Assembly (NCBI GenBank): GCA_911728455.2
Contig: OU452231.1
Location: forward strand, 11,280,078 to 11,344,077
Direction: 5' to 3'
Length of the DNA stretch: 64,000 nucleotides
From: Marthasterias glacialis
Lineage: Eukaryota > Echinodermata > Asteroidea > Forcipulatida > Asteriidae
The notes under the pieces are model-generated. The model saw only the letters and a program-made list of their open reading frames with translations, was not told where the DNA came from and made no database searches. Below are positions 46,607 to 58,260 of this stretch, piece by piece; position 1 is the first letter of the stretch, and every line of letters starts with the position of its first letter. The translations under genes were made by a program, and so were the position numbers.

Positions 46607-49264
46607 CATCTGAAGAAAAAAATACTTCTAAAGAAAACAAATGCTATTTCACCATGCAGACATAAAAAGAGCTTAATTCGGGCAAAAGTCTGAAGTTTCT
46701 CATTCCTGCCCATGAGTAAAAGTTAATTTGTTTATTTGATTACAAATTAAAATCTTCAGAAATAAACAAAGTGATACACTATCCTTTCTGATAACACCTG
46801 ATAACATGATATTATTCGACAAATTCAACAGCGCCTGAAAGAATAAAATTGACATTTTCCTTGTCATTTAAAACATGTACTCCATGAGCACTTGTCAAGG
46901 TTTTTTCAGCTCTGAAAGTCATGAAAGAACTAAACTCCTGCCCTCTTTCTCAAGCAGTGCCCTACATTGGCCCACGTATTTCATTCATCGATCGTGCTCA
47001 ATAAGATTAAACTTTTTAAGTTTTATTTCATTTCCGCCAGATATGGACAAAAACAAGATGCCCTTTTTCCTATAAACAGGACTTCAGCACCCAATCAAGA
47101 CAACTTTGTAAATTCGAATGTGTCTTGTAAAACATGGGTCATGGGGAAATACAGCCCTGATAGTACTTCATGGAGGCAATTGCCTCCATTCCTCTGTCTT
47201 TTCCCTTGGTGCCCCTTGAGATGTTCCAGTACAAATTTAAATTTCCTTCATAGAGGTGCCCTTCCTTTACTGAGGAAAAACTATCTTACCCCTACAATAA
47301 GCTATCTTACCCTACAACAACCACGTATAGTCAGGCCTAGTCACAGGCATGCAACTGCAGTTTGTCATGAGCAAAGGGGTTGGCTGTACATTTATCTCGT
47401 CCCTGCCTTTCACCTCTGTGGAGCCTGGTTTGAATCCCTCCCTCCTCAAACTGGAGCTTTGCATGATTGTGAACTGGGTTTTCAGTCCATACATTTGTTC
47501 TTTAGCGTTCTCCCCATTTGTAGTCCTATTTAAAACTGAAGGGTTTAAGTGCTTAGCTGCTTTTGAGGGTCAAAAGATTCTGCCTAATACTGGCAGTTTA
47601 TTGCTTCCCAAAGCATTCCAACCACAGCTTGTACGTATCTATAAGAGCAAAATCCTCAAATGTTTGTCGCACTTAGTGTCCGGAACGGTTGGGTCCCTCG
47701 GCTTTACAGCTCTCCAAATTCCACATTACAGTGTGGATTCAACTGGGTTACTCCGATATAAGTTACTGTAGTTATCTATGCTTATTGACAGCCATTCAGA
47801 ATTAGGCCTACTGTTTCATTTTCAACTCCATTTTACGGAAATTGTGCAATTTCTTTAAGAGATAAAAGAACCAAATTTATGCTGCTTTACAAAGATGAGA
47901 GTGACCCTGAAAAATCAAAGACAGAAGGCAGATTCCTCTGGGTTGCTTGAGTGAAGCATGGATGAAACAAATTTTTTTATAAACTTGTCATGCTCTATTA
48001 ATACAATAATGTCTACTTTGGTCATTTCTATTTCAAGCACCGTAATGCAATTTTACACAATTGTGTTTGTGACAATCCCTGGCAAACCCCTAATGCTAGC
48101 ATTGGCCTGACGCCATTGCCACAGAAACAAAAAGGACTCACTTTTGCACTTCGCTTGTCCCCCCCCCCCCCCCCGTCATTTAATTGAGCGGATAGTGAGT
48201 AGAAAATGTCAAGGACATGTCTCTTATTGATCTGGATTATCTGAGTAGTGTGCCTGGCAAAGGTCACCCATGAATGACAATTAGTAAATTCAAGCCTCTG
48301 GGAACATTTAAGACTTAATCAAAAGACAAAATACAGGAGTGGGAATTATCAAAAATCAAATTAATCTAAATCCAATAGCTCACTCTTTCTATGCAAAATA
48401 ATAATTTAAAAAAAGTAGAAACCGCATTGGTGATGAATATTTGTACAGTGTTTTCCAGTTTTCTACGGCACACAAAACCATGTAAAACAAGGAAATCAGC
48501 TGATCCGATGGAATGTTACATACCTGCTTATAAAGTTCATATCATTACAAATTTATCAGAGAAATAGTTCCGTCTGAATTACTGTCAAAACTGAGATTTG
48601 ACAACCCCACAAATAACTGTTGCTTATTTTAAGCCCGATATGAGGATGCAAAAGAAATCCCCAACAAAAAACAAAAAGTTTCTGAAACATGAAACACTCT
48701 TCCAAAAAATCAATGACATACTTTCCCCTTATACAATAGACACATACAGAGTTCCTTTCAGAGTGCATTTTTGCTCTATCATTGATTCGCCATGGCAACG
48801 GATGTCTTTTCCAGATTACATTATCATGAAGTGTCCTCTTAGTTGAAGTACATGTCATTAAGAGAAGCTTCAGGTGATGTGGTTAGATCCAAGTGACCAA
48901 AAAAACAAATGTTTTTTACACTTTTTGAGGGATGAATGCTTTTGAGTTTATTTTTAAAAATTGGCAGGGGGGGAGGGGTGGGGGGAGGGGGGTCAAGGCA
49001 TGTCCCCTCAAGTTTAGAACTATACATGTTGTAATTCAGGGTGACAAGGTTTTTAGTTTATTTTTTTCCAGTTTGTCTTTTAAGTTCTGAAAGCACAGGC
49101 CCTGCAACTTCGCATAAAAAAGTTGCCACCTTCCCCATGGTCTCCATTGCTCCGGGACCTTGCTACTTGGCTTCTTGACCATTCAATACGTTCCTCTTTG
49201 GATCCAAAGGAAGTGCCCTTACACCAACAGCAGCCGATTTCACAAAACTTTACAGAACTGATTA
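46607..49264. other. Non-coding stretch, no gene seen
   Basis: Noted: a worn CAGGCCTGGAATT-family MITE fragment at about 47165-47275; a poly-C run at about 48161-48178; a dispersed repeat copy (TTTTCCAGTTTTCTACGGCAC ... AAATCAGCTGATCC) at about 48440-48535; a poly-G-rich patch at 48966-48992. A 188-codon plus frame (46967-47533) crosses repeat sequence and is not called. Confidence 0.4.
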
Positions 49265-50355
49265 GGCCAAATAAAAAAAAAATACCAGTTGATCGTCCGG
49301 GTTTTTTCAAAATGAGGAGGATGAGGGCCTTTTTATTTTTTATTTATTATTTTTTTTCCAAGATGGCCGCCAAGCATTTTACTTAAAAAAAAACCACAAA
49401 TTTTTCAGTTTTAAATCACCGCTTTACTTGTGGTATATCCGTTTGCTGCATTCGGACTCCTAATTACGGGGATTATTACACAAAGATGAAAATTATAATA
49501 ATGACTCTGTACAAAATAATGGTACAAAGACACTGGTAGGTTGTTTCTCAAAACTGCTTTCAATCTGCATACCAAGGCTTCAGAATATGGCTTGTGGTGC
49601 GAATTAAAACACACACAAAGACCATCTTGCACCTATAAACCTCTTAAAATTTTACCATAGGAAAAGAAAATCATTCTCAGAACACCACTGCTCGAGCTAG
49701 AGGTGATCCCATGTGTGGCGATTTAAATGCGTGGGTCAGCAGCAGCGACACGGCAGTGACGCATGACGACCAACTCGACACACAAATGCTATTGATAAAC
49801 AATCGGTCAAATCAACTCGACCAAATTTAAAACCGCAAGATAAGCGGTCGAGTTGTCTCAACGGTCGAGTTGAACTATCATTGTAACCACGGAGCTCAAC
49901 CCCATTCCCAGAGGTGATCGATCTCGCCATGCCATTCTATACGGCGTGCTCAGCTCCCATGGTGGCAAGGCTGCTTTGTATGATCGTGCACGTTGCACCA
50001 CCGTGTGAGACATGCCGCCCCGCCTGCATGCGTCGATCTGATCCTGCATGCAGCAGCTGGTGTAGCATGCAGTCCACCGATCGATAGTCGGAAGTCCCCC
50101 GCACAAAATGCGGTTTCTGTGTTTCCCAGACCCACGTTTTGTTGTTTCAAATTTTCAAAGATCGGTAAGTAAAAACTAAGTATAAAAACAAAAAAATTTT
50201 TTTTTTAAATTTATACCAAGGATGGATTAAAAATTCATACAAGTTTTGTCTTTTTGAGGAAAAAAATCGAAAATAAAAAATAGTAAAAAAAAGGATGCGG
50301 CCTCAAAAAAGGATGCGGGCGGGGACGATCAACTGGTATTTTTTTTTATTTGGCC
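49265..50355. mobile_element. PIF/Harbinger-like non-autonomous element with TTA duplication
   Basis: The left end GGCCAAATAAAAAAAAAATA then CCAGTTGATCGTCC mirrors the right end GGACGATCAACTGG then TATTTTTTTTTATTTGGCC. The trinucleotide TTA precedes (49262-49264) and follows (50356-50358), as expected for PIF/Harbinger. The 1.09 kb interior has a CpG-rich core (about 49685-50130) with repeated GGTCGAGTTG words, but no transposase. Confidence 0.8.
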
Positions 50356-50358
50356 TTA

Positions 50359-52349
50359 AGTCTACTTGCGGTACATTTTATTGCGTAAGTGGTCTAATTT
50401 ACGCACTAAATGTAGCGCAATAATACTTAAATGCAGTTGCGTAAAGTTTCCTGAAATTGGCTGCAGGACCAGAATTTCAAGCCTTTTTTTGGTTTATTAC
50501 AACATCCACATTATGACCATTGAAACAAATACATATACAGAAGTAAGTTTACAGACTTGTAAGAAGATGGCCCCTTACAAGGGTATAAATTCAAATAAGG
50601 TAGAAATTTCGCGACACTTTGGATTTAAAGTTTTTATGATCAAGCCTACCAGTACTGTTTGTTTGCAAGTAAAACATCTGTTACATAACGTCACATCCTT
50701 ACACAGTAGATTATTATAAAAGGGGGCTCCAGTCTTTTTTCTTAGATTGGATAAAAAAACAAACCCCAAAAGTTTATCTTTACATTTTCTTGCACAGGAC
50801 CAAACATTTACAATTTATATAGCGAACGTGTACAATGCGAACTGTACACATTGCAGTACCAGCACAAGACCTGGGGGGAGTTCCGTTTGCACGAATGTTG
50901 CAAATGTTTGCCAGTGTTTTGCAAACAATTTCTGACCGAACTACATATAGTTATATATAGGTATAATATAGTGCACCTTTATTGCACCTTCACATATTTA
51001 TACGATGGTAAATCAACAAAAACTCTGTAGACTAATAAAAATACAGGCACATGTAGAGTGTTTTCACTTGAACTATGTACATGTTCATATCCGTAACTAA
51101 TAAATCGCGGATGTTAACACACAAAACCAGTAGATTACAACAAAACTGATCTAGTATGTCTCCCCTCACATGTTCCAAAGATCTCCTTACTCATGTGCAT
51201 GGTACTGAGCAAGGTGGGTCTATCTGTGCATCATCGTATCCATCAACAGGCCGGACACTTCATTCTTGTAAGTAAAGGCATAGAGCGATGATAGGCAAGG
51301 CAGTTCTTCCTTACCAGCTGCTAGAAAATTTCAAGTGGCACAAGAGGCAATGACCACGGGCATGGAGGCAATTGCTTCCACTGCCTCCTAGAAGTATCAA
51401 GCCTGCACCAGAATCAAGTAAAACATGTAATAATGGATTTTGATAGATGTTATCAAGGGTTACAACATTATCTTGCTCTATGGTTAACCTGTCAACATAA
51501 AAAACAACATCAACACAAAACAGACCCCTTCCTATAAGATAGGGCAAAGTTACAGCACACAAAATCTTAATTAATACCCAAAACCCCCAAAGCAAACAAA
51601 AACCAAGAAATTTCTGAGTCAGACCACTGCCAAATAGCCTTGGGAGCATTTTAATCACCCACCACCTCATACATAGCATACCAATGGGGGTAATAACTGC
51701 CATCAGGGATTACCATCTGAATTGTACACCAAGAAAGATTTTTATTTGGCTACGAGAGAATAGCCCTTTGTGAATGATTGTTCAGAGTTGTCTAGTGACA
51801 ATACAGCCCCCCTCTTGGTGCTCTTGTAAACACTTGAGGTTGAGGCCGCCACAGTAGTTACACTTTACTCTTGTGATTTGTGCCGAGGGTGTGAAATATT
51901 GTCAGTGGTGGCCAGAAAGTGCCGTTCTTCCTGGCCTGGACCACTCAGGAAGAGTACTGGGCTGACCTGACAAGGTGGTCTTTGTGGGAAAACAGTTTCT
52001 TCAAGGATGATGAGGACACTCTTCATATTGCATGTCAATGCATTGCATTGCATAACTCAACTAAGGGCTGTTGAAAAAGGAAAGAACTTATAATAAACTG
52101 TGGAACTTTAATGTCCAAGGCATATCAAGAGTGCCACTCCAGTGACTCAGCCAGTAGAATTAAACTAGAACTAAACCGCTCGGACATGACATGCTGTGAG
52201 AGAATTTGCTACTGTGTGTAGAATATTGTCAGTGGTGGCCAGAAAGTGGTCCTCGATATCAGTGCAATCCTCAGTCCAATACAATCAAACAAAACACGTA
52301 GTTGGATTTAGATCGGCCGGGTTTAAAAACAAACTCTTATAGGGGCCTT
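50359..52349. other. Non-coding stretch, no gene seen
   Basis: A 130-codon hydrophobic frame on minus (51703-51311) is not recognised and overlaps a worn repeat near 51345-51400. A 27-base word (AATATTGTCAGTGGTGGCCA...) occurs at about 51896 and again at about 52222. Confidence 0.4.
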
Positions 52350-52702
52350 TATAATAATAATAGTGGCTTCTCATAAGCTGCTCAAATCGGTCAAGCAGTG
52401 CACTCATGGTGCTGGAACATTATTACCCACCCTGCTCACTGGCCCATAATTTATTTCATTCCTTAAAACCATCTCAACTCCCTCGAGAATATGTACAGCT
52501 TGTAGCCACCACACTAAATCAATCACAAGAACAATCTCTGCCCTCACAGGTACCCATTCAATCCTGGGTGAAGAGAAGCAATTATAGTTGTGTCTTGCTT
52601 ATGGACATGTGTCAAGACCGGGATTCGAACCCATACCATGATGACTTAAATGTAGCCACAAGAACTTGAGTCGGGTGCTCAATACCCTCTCTGCCACGAC
52701 AT
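52350..52702 (-). mobile_element. tRNA-derived SINE, full length, (ATT)n tail
   Basis: Read on minus, it begins near TGTCGTGGCAGAGAGGG, with A-box-like TGGCAGAGAGGG and B box GGGTTCGAATCCC about 60 bases later. The body follows (GAAGAGAAGCAATT on plus marks its middle; TGAGGGCAGAGATTGTTCTT on minus), and it ends in a TATTATTATTAT tail at 52362-52350. The layout (tRNA head, unrelated body, short-repeat tail) is that of a SINE. It closely resembles a family I remember from sea stars. Confidence 0.85.
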
Positions 52703-53506
52703 GCTGTGGAAATTACACTGTATTCACAGTTTAGTTTAATCATTTACAGTTGTTGAAAACTAGAAACTTGAAATGCATAAAAGTACACAAAGATTTCCCA
52801 AAGCAATGCAGTGCCATTCCTTCAAATAATAAACTATTATGCTAATGATACTCTCCTACAGACCCTACACTTACTCCAAATCAAACTGGGTACACAACCT
52901 CCATGAAAAAAAAAGAAGAAAAAAAATCAATAACGCTGTCAATAACTCTGAAAGACACCATTGCCCTAAAGAAAAAAAATTATACACATATTTCCACACT
53001 ATAAAGGTCAACCACTTTTCTACTCCAAGGCTTAATCTCTTATGCGGAGTGCACGCATGTTCTATTATCAGATGCTATCCCCTTATACTGTGGTACAATC
53101 GCTTCACAGCTTGACACTCTATAGTGGGGTCATTAGGGGAAATATGAAGAATAGTTCAGTTAAAAAAATGATTTAGTAGGCCTTGAAGTGGGACTGTCTG
53201 GGTTGGTTGGGGGTAGAATAGAGCGGGGAAAACAAGATGATGACAAACACTGTTTGGGATGGAAATATGGGACACTACTCTACTAAAAAATATTGAGGGG
53301 TGCCTTGCATTGCGCTGTCTGTAACACTTTCAAAGCATTCACAGTTCTGTAACACTTTCAAAGCATTCACAGTTTTTGTGTTTACATTGTAAAGAAGGCT
53401 CTGTTAACAGTTAAAAAACCCAGACGTTCTCTTGTATTGTAGCAGTACACACAATAAAGGCGTTTGGGTTTTATAACCAAAAACAAAAACAACTCACATA
53501 CAATTC
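52703..53506. other. Non-coding stretch with a 29-bp tandem duplication
   Basis: No gene seen. CTGTAACACTTTCAAAGCAT plus TCACAGTT is duplicated in tandem at about 53319-53373. Confidence 0.5.
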
Positions 53507-53682
53507 AGGCCTCGATCTTAAGAAAAATGGGGGCAGGCCTTTGCTGGCCAAATCAAAGAAATCAAACAATTTCATGCTGGCCAAGTTGGTAGTGACAGTG
53601 CAATTTTTCTGAAGGGCATGCTGGTCAACTCGACAGGGCACGAAGCCAATGGCCTCGGTGGCTTCGGTTAAGATCAAGGCCT
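53507..53682. mobile_element. MITE with AGGCCTYGATCTTAA ends
   Basis: The left end AGGCCTCGATCTTAA and right end TTAAGATCAAGGCCT are inverted copies with one mismatch. CAATTC occurs just outside each end and may be a target duplication. The 176-base interior has GGCCTTTGCTGGCC and CATGCTGG words and is non-coding. Confidence 0.75.
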
Positions 53683-56600
53683 TTCAATTCATATCCTCTG
53701 GTGGTCCCAAATAATTTAAACATGTGTTAGGCAAGGAAAACATTGATTTAAAATTGATGTAAATGAACATCGAAAAGAAAATACAAAATGGTCCCTTATT
53801 TTGAAATAACATGTAATCAATTAACTTCCTACAACTTCCTACTTTCCTTTTGTAATTGTGGAAGCAGTTACATCTTATCAAATTGGAAAAACCCTTATTT
53901 CGTATACACCTAAGTTGTCTGACAACTGAAAGTCAAAGCAGCTGGCCTGAAGCCCAATCAAGCTATTTCATTAATACGCCTTAGCCCTGGTTCAGACTTC
54001 ATGTGAAAGTGAATGTGAAGCACATTTCCACAGCGGCGAATTTGCGATGCGATTACCAATAATTCGCTGGGTACGGGCGATTGTTATTCGTCATGAAAAA
54101 TACGTTCATTGGTTTGACTATTAGTACTTAAGAAATCCAATCATGCCGGTTAATAAAAATATTTGGCTCCTCGCTGCCTGTTTGGTTTCTTCTTTATACT
54201 GCTATTTTGAAAGCACTTAGAACTGTGAAGCCCACACCCTGTGCACCAGTTTGTCATAACTACCCAAATTGCGCCCTCAAGTGTTACATAATGTAGATTA
54301 GCGATTAAATTGGCTTTGCTTTTGTAATTCGCATGGAGAAGTATGAACCTGGCTTTATGCCTACATTCTATCACCCATCCCCCCTACTTTCAAATAACCA
54401 TCACGCAAAATACCTTAAACTCTGATCCCAGAAAATCTGAACTAAAATACGAAGACGACCTCGAACAGAAAGAGTCAATTGATTCAGTTCCCTATCAAAC
54501 AGGAAATTTTGTGATCACTTACCTTTTGCATTGCTCTCTGTGTGTGTATTCAGGGGCAGAACTAATCAACCTGCAGTCTATGTGAAGATGAAAAATGTCT
54601 TCAATCTTAAAGTCTTTCAGACAGACCAGTTCCCAAAGTGAAGAGTTACCAGGAGCTGGAATTTTGAATCACAGAAAAAGACTAATCAATCAATCACTGT
54701 CTCACTGCCAGCTCGTACTACAACACTCTCATTCAACCAGCAGTCCACAAGCTGCTCAAGAAATTCAAAACCAGAAACCACTTCCGAGCAAAACACTATA
54801 AATCTTGTTTCAATTTCGGGTGATCATAAGGTGGATTCCATCAGGCATTCCATTTTCCCTCTCACGTCATGGAAATCAAAAGCAAGATATTTTCGGCGCT
54901 TCATGGGCAGACTTGTTGAGAAGATGGACACATCTGGACAAGCGCAGTTTGTGGTGGCGATCCAAATGATCAATGTTTTGCCATGCTGGATGGCGAAGAG
55001 CAGATTATGACAGGCAGGTACATTGGCAACACTGTCAACAGTATACACAGGTTGCTGTATGCCCAGTCTTTATCTTTTTATGTGGTGTACTACATGTACA
55101 GTGTACATCCATGTATGTACAATCTATGCACACATGTACATGTACAGCATACACAGTGTACACAAGCAGGCAGCGGGCATGGAGAATCATGCAAATCAAA
55201 GAATTGGCTTAAACCATTTCTGAAATAGGGGTTGCCAGGAGCAGTGTTCAGATGTGGATAAACACTACATCACATGATTCTTTTTCTAAACACATGGTTG
55301 TTGTCTCTCTGCCAAAGAAATTTAAGTATTGCACAATCACTTCTCTGCCTATGATGTCAGAAATTTAGGGGCAATTGCAGAAAACCACTGGTTGCACATT
55401 TTTTCCCTGCTTCTTTTTGAAATTGTGGTTCTGTGTGTCAAAGGAAATAACTGAAAAGCAAAGTTTAATTTAAAAAAAACCCCACAATATCGTCTCGATA
55501 GTCCACTAGTCCACCTTGTTAAAATATGGTCCTGAGCTGGGACAGCAAGGATCTTAAACATTTGCTTTATTTGAGGAATCACTTTGTCCATCAGTGTGAA
55601 CTTTACCTAGCTGCACATGTAACGTGTTGAAATTTGATCGAAAAAGCTAACCCTCCCCCACCCTTCTTCGATTTTTGAATTACAAATTTACATATTTTCC
55701 CGCTGTTGGTGTCGCCTTGCAACATTGAAGTACCAGTGCATCAGTAAACCGGTGTAAATCATTGTCACACTAGGTGAAGGTTCTTTATCTTCCTACATTT
55801 TCCATTGGTTTGTTTGGATCGAATCCATGTTTTGATTCCTAGGCACTGAGAGGCTTTTCGTGAAACTCGGCATTTTCGCCCAGCGTGACACTGATCAAAA
55901 TGTTTTTTTTACATTACAAAACAATTTATTGGTTAGTTTTACTCATAATGTAATGTTTATGCACTGTTTACCTTTTGTATAATGAAAGAACAATAATGTT
56001 AGTTTTGTTCAAGTTGATAATAATAATCAAGAAATAATAAGTTTCAGTATTTGTATCCTGCTCAGCTCATTTTCGATGGGCAACCCTTTATTGAAACAGC
56101 AAATAATTACATCATCAAACGAATGAAACATAGTACAATGGTGTACCAGAAATCTTTTTGAGGAATGGTTGTTGATGATAGAATCACAAACTCCACAGCT
56201 TTCAAAGAATGCAAGCAACAAAAAGTAACCTCTTCGCTGTTAAAACTAGTTTGTGTTCTTGACCCACCGCCTACACAGGTCCTGAACCAACCCTATAGTT
56301 TACATCAGTATCCCTTGGTAGTTTGCTTTGTGTAATCCCACAGGTTATATAAATCCCCATCAAGGGCAGCTTTATAAATTATAGTCTACAAAGAATTCTA
56401 AACAAATTCAGTGACTAAGTTTTTCCTTCTTCTATTTCTCTTTCTTACTTACCCAAGGCTGAGTTTAAGTCCCTGCTGAGGCTACAGAGTAAGCTCTACC
56501 ACCACTGTCTGTAGTTGGAGATGACCCCACCAGTGCTTTTAAATGTTTTCTTTCCCTTGGTGAAGTTTCCTGGCTGTCGATTGTGAGATTGAAAATCCTG

Positions 56601-57012
56601 CAAAAGGAAAACTACATGATGAGGATTTTGACATTTTCTAATCCCATCTTTGTGGATGCTGGGGCAAACAAAACATCATTTTTAATGAGTTCGAGGGCAC
56701 TCCTTAAAATTGAATTAAAAAAAAATGGGGGGGGGGAAGCAGCAAGAAATGAACCTGGTCCCCGCTAAGAGGGTGGGGGATACTGTGGGTGCTGCACCTA
56801 CAACTTTTTGAAAGGGTGTGCTGGAATATACAACAGCAACCCCCCTCCAACCTTTGAAACATAGGCCTGTAAAGGCACATTCTATCATAAAAAAAACAAT
56901 TCTTACTTCATCAAGAAGAAATTATAACACATACAAAATATATGTAGAAATCCCTTGAGTTTGGTGCTGCGCTCTTACATGTCTAACTTTCGTGACATTA
57001 TAGCACATGCCC
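53683..57012. other. Non-coding stretch, no gene seen
   Basis: Noted: CCCTGGTTCAGACTTCATGT at 53987, which looks like one end of another transposon without a visible partner; a patch rich in ACATGTAC words at 55090-55145; a poly-G run near 56726-56736. No exon-like sequence was identified. Confidence 0.4.
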
Positions 57013-57167
57013 GGTTTTTGCAGAGACACCATGTACATGTATACATGTAATTGTAAAACTCTCTCTGTGAGATGTGGTGGTTCTGAAATGAACCGGTGGT
57101 TTGACAACTTTTCCGAACCACCACAACCCGTAGAGAGAGTTTGATGTACATGGTGTCTCAGAAAACC
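57013..57167. mobile_element. Fold-back MITE, GAGACACCATGTACAT arms
   Basis: The left arm GGTTTTTGCAGAGACACC, then AAAACTCTCTCTGTG and GTGGTGGTTC, is mirrored by GAACCACCAC, GAGAGAGTTTGATGTACATG and GGTGTCTCAGAAAACC. Total 155 bases. Confidence 0.75.
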
Positions 57168-57176
57168 TAGCTAGAT

Positions 57177-57520
57177 TACATGTATCTCCACCATGCAAAG
57201 TTTCAAATCCTACTCATGTACATGTACATGGTATTTACCACAAATCTTACTAGATTGTATCTCCACCATGCAAAGTTTCAAATCCTACTCATGTACATGG
57301 TATTTACCACAAATCTTACTAGATTGTATCTCCACCATGCAAAGTTTCAAATCCTACTCATGCACATGGTGTTACTGTAAACCTTACAAGATTGTATCTC
57401 CACCATGTAAAGTTTCAGATTTACTTAGTTTCAAATCCTACTCATGTTTGGTGTTACTGTAAGACCTTACAAGATTGTATCTTCACCATGTAAAGTTTCA
57501 AATCCTACTTAGTATCAATC
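57177..57520. repeat. ~69-bp tandem repeat, about five units
   Basis: Each unit has ATCTCCACCATGCAAAGTTT, CAAATCCTACTCATG, a variable ACATGGT part and ACAAATCTTACTAGATTG. The first three units are the most alike; later ones carry a 14-base internal duplication and TGTAAACC variants. Because 69 is a multiple of three, reading frames stay open through it, but no protein is implied. Confidence 0.85.
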
Positions 57521-58045
57521 TGAAAGCTTACTGATTATAAATGTTCACACCAGTGCCAAAAACCTCAAGAGAATTGGTTACCTTTTGGAACACTGTCAAA
57601 GTCAATAAAACAGAGTTTGAACATTAATTCTGCAATCCTGTGAAAAACTTCATAAAATGCAAACATTTTAGTGAGAACATCTAAAAACATGATTTGTCAC
57701 ATTTATTTTAATTGCTGCAATCAAAGTGAGCAACAGTGATTGCTGTGGTCTAACTCTTCAAAGGGTATTTCAATATGGAAATATTTCTCTGGAGGATTTG
57801 TACTGGTATGAGCTTGAAACTTAACAGGTTTGTTTTCCTGGTCATTCACTAATCCTGTACTTTAACTTAAAGACGGTTGGCAAGTTGCCAAATGCCAAGT
57901 TTTGAATCTACCAAACCATGAAGGAAGAAAATCTATTTTTCTTCCTCACTGATAACAAATAAGCAAATCCAAGAGAAGTATTAGAAGAGTTCTGGAGAAT
58001 ACCCCAAGGATATTGGAGAAAAGCTAAAGCCATTAAACTTCTACG
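57521..58045. other. Non-coding stretch, no gene seen
   Basis: AT-rich sequence. AATATTTCTCTGGAGGATTTGT at 57781 matches a phrase at 40617 and is probably old repeat. Nothing else was recognised. Confidence 0.35.
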
Positions 58046-58260
58046 TAGCGGCATAGCCTGGATTCTTTAACTGTGGGGCATGGGGGGCATTGCTTTTCTG
58101 TGGGGGGGGGGGGGGGGGGGCCAAGTGGACATGTTTTTTAATGTATCTGGATTTTTTTTTTCCCGAGGGAAGGGGACACCTGGGGGGGGGGGGGCACTGG
58201 AAAAGTGGGAGGGGGGGGGGGGCAAATGCCTCCCAGGCCCGTGGCAACGCTGCTGCTCCT
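58046..58260. repeat. Repeat with four long poly-G runs (GCGGCATAGCCTGGATT)
   Basis: It begins AGCGGCATAGCCTGGATTCT and is followed by runs of 9 to 18 G at about 58105, 58178 and 58211. A sequence of the same type in reverse orientation ends TCTGGTTACGCCACTGAC at about 58789-58806, with a poly-C run at 58764-58775. Confidence 0.55.

Noticed and set aside
46967-47533. 188-codon plus frame, the longest outside LZTS
   Set aside because: It crosses a worn MITE fragment and tRNA-like repeat sequence (GGTTTGAATCCC) and contains no recognisable domain.
51311-51703. 130-codon hydrophobic minus frame
   Set aside because: The hydrophobicity follows from A-rich sequence read on the opposite strand. 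It overlaps a repeat fragment and has no family match.
57180-57462. Repeated peptide (YLHHAKFQILLMY...) in two frames
   Set aside because: The 69-bp unit is a multiple of three, so frames stay open by arithmetic. Unit-to-unit indels and variants do not preserve one frame.
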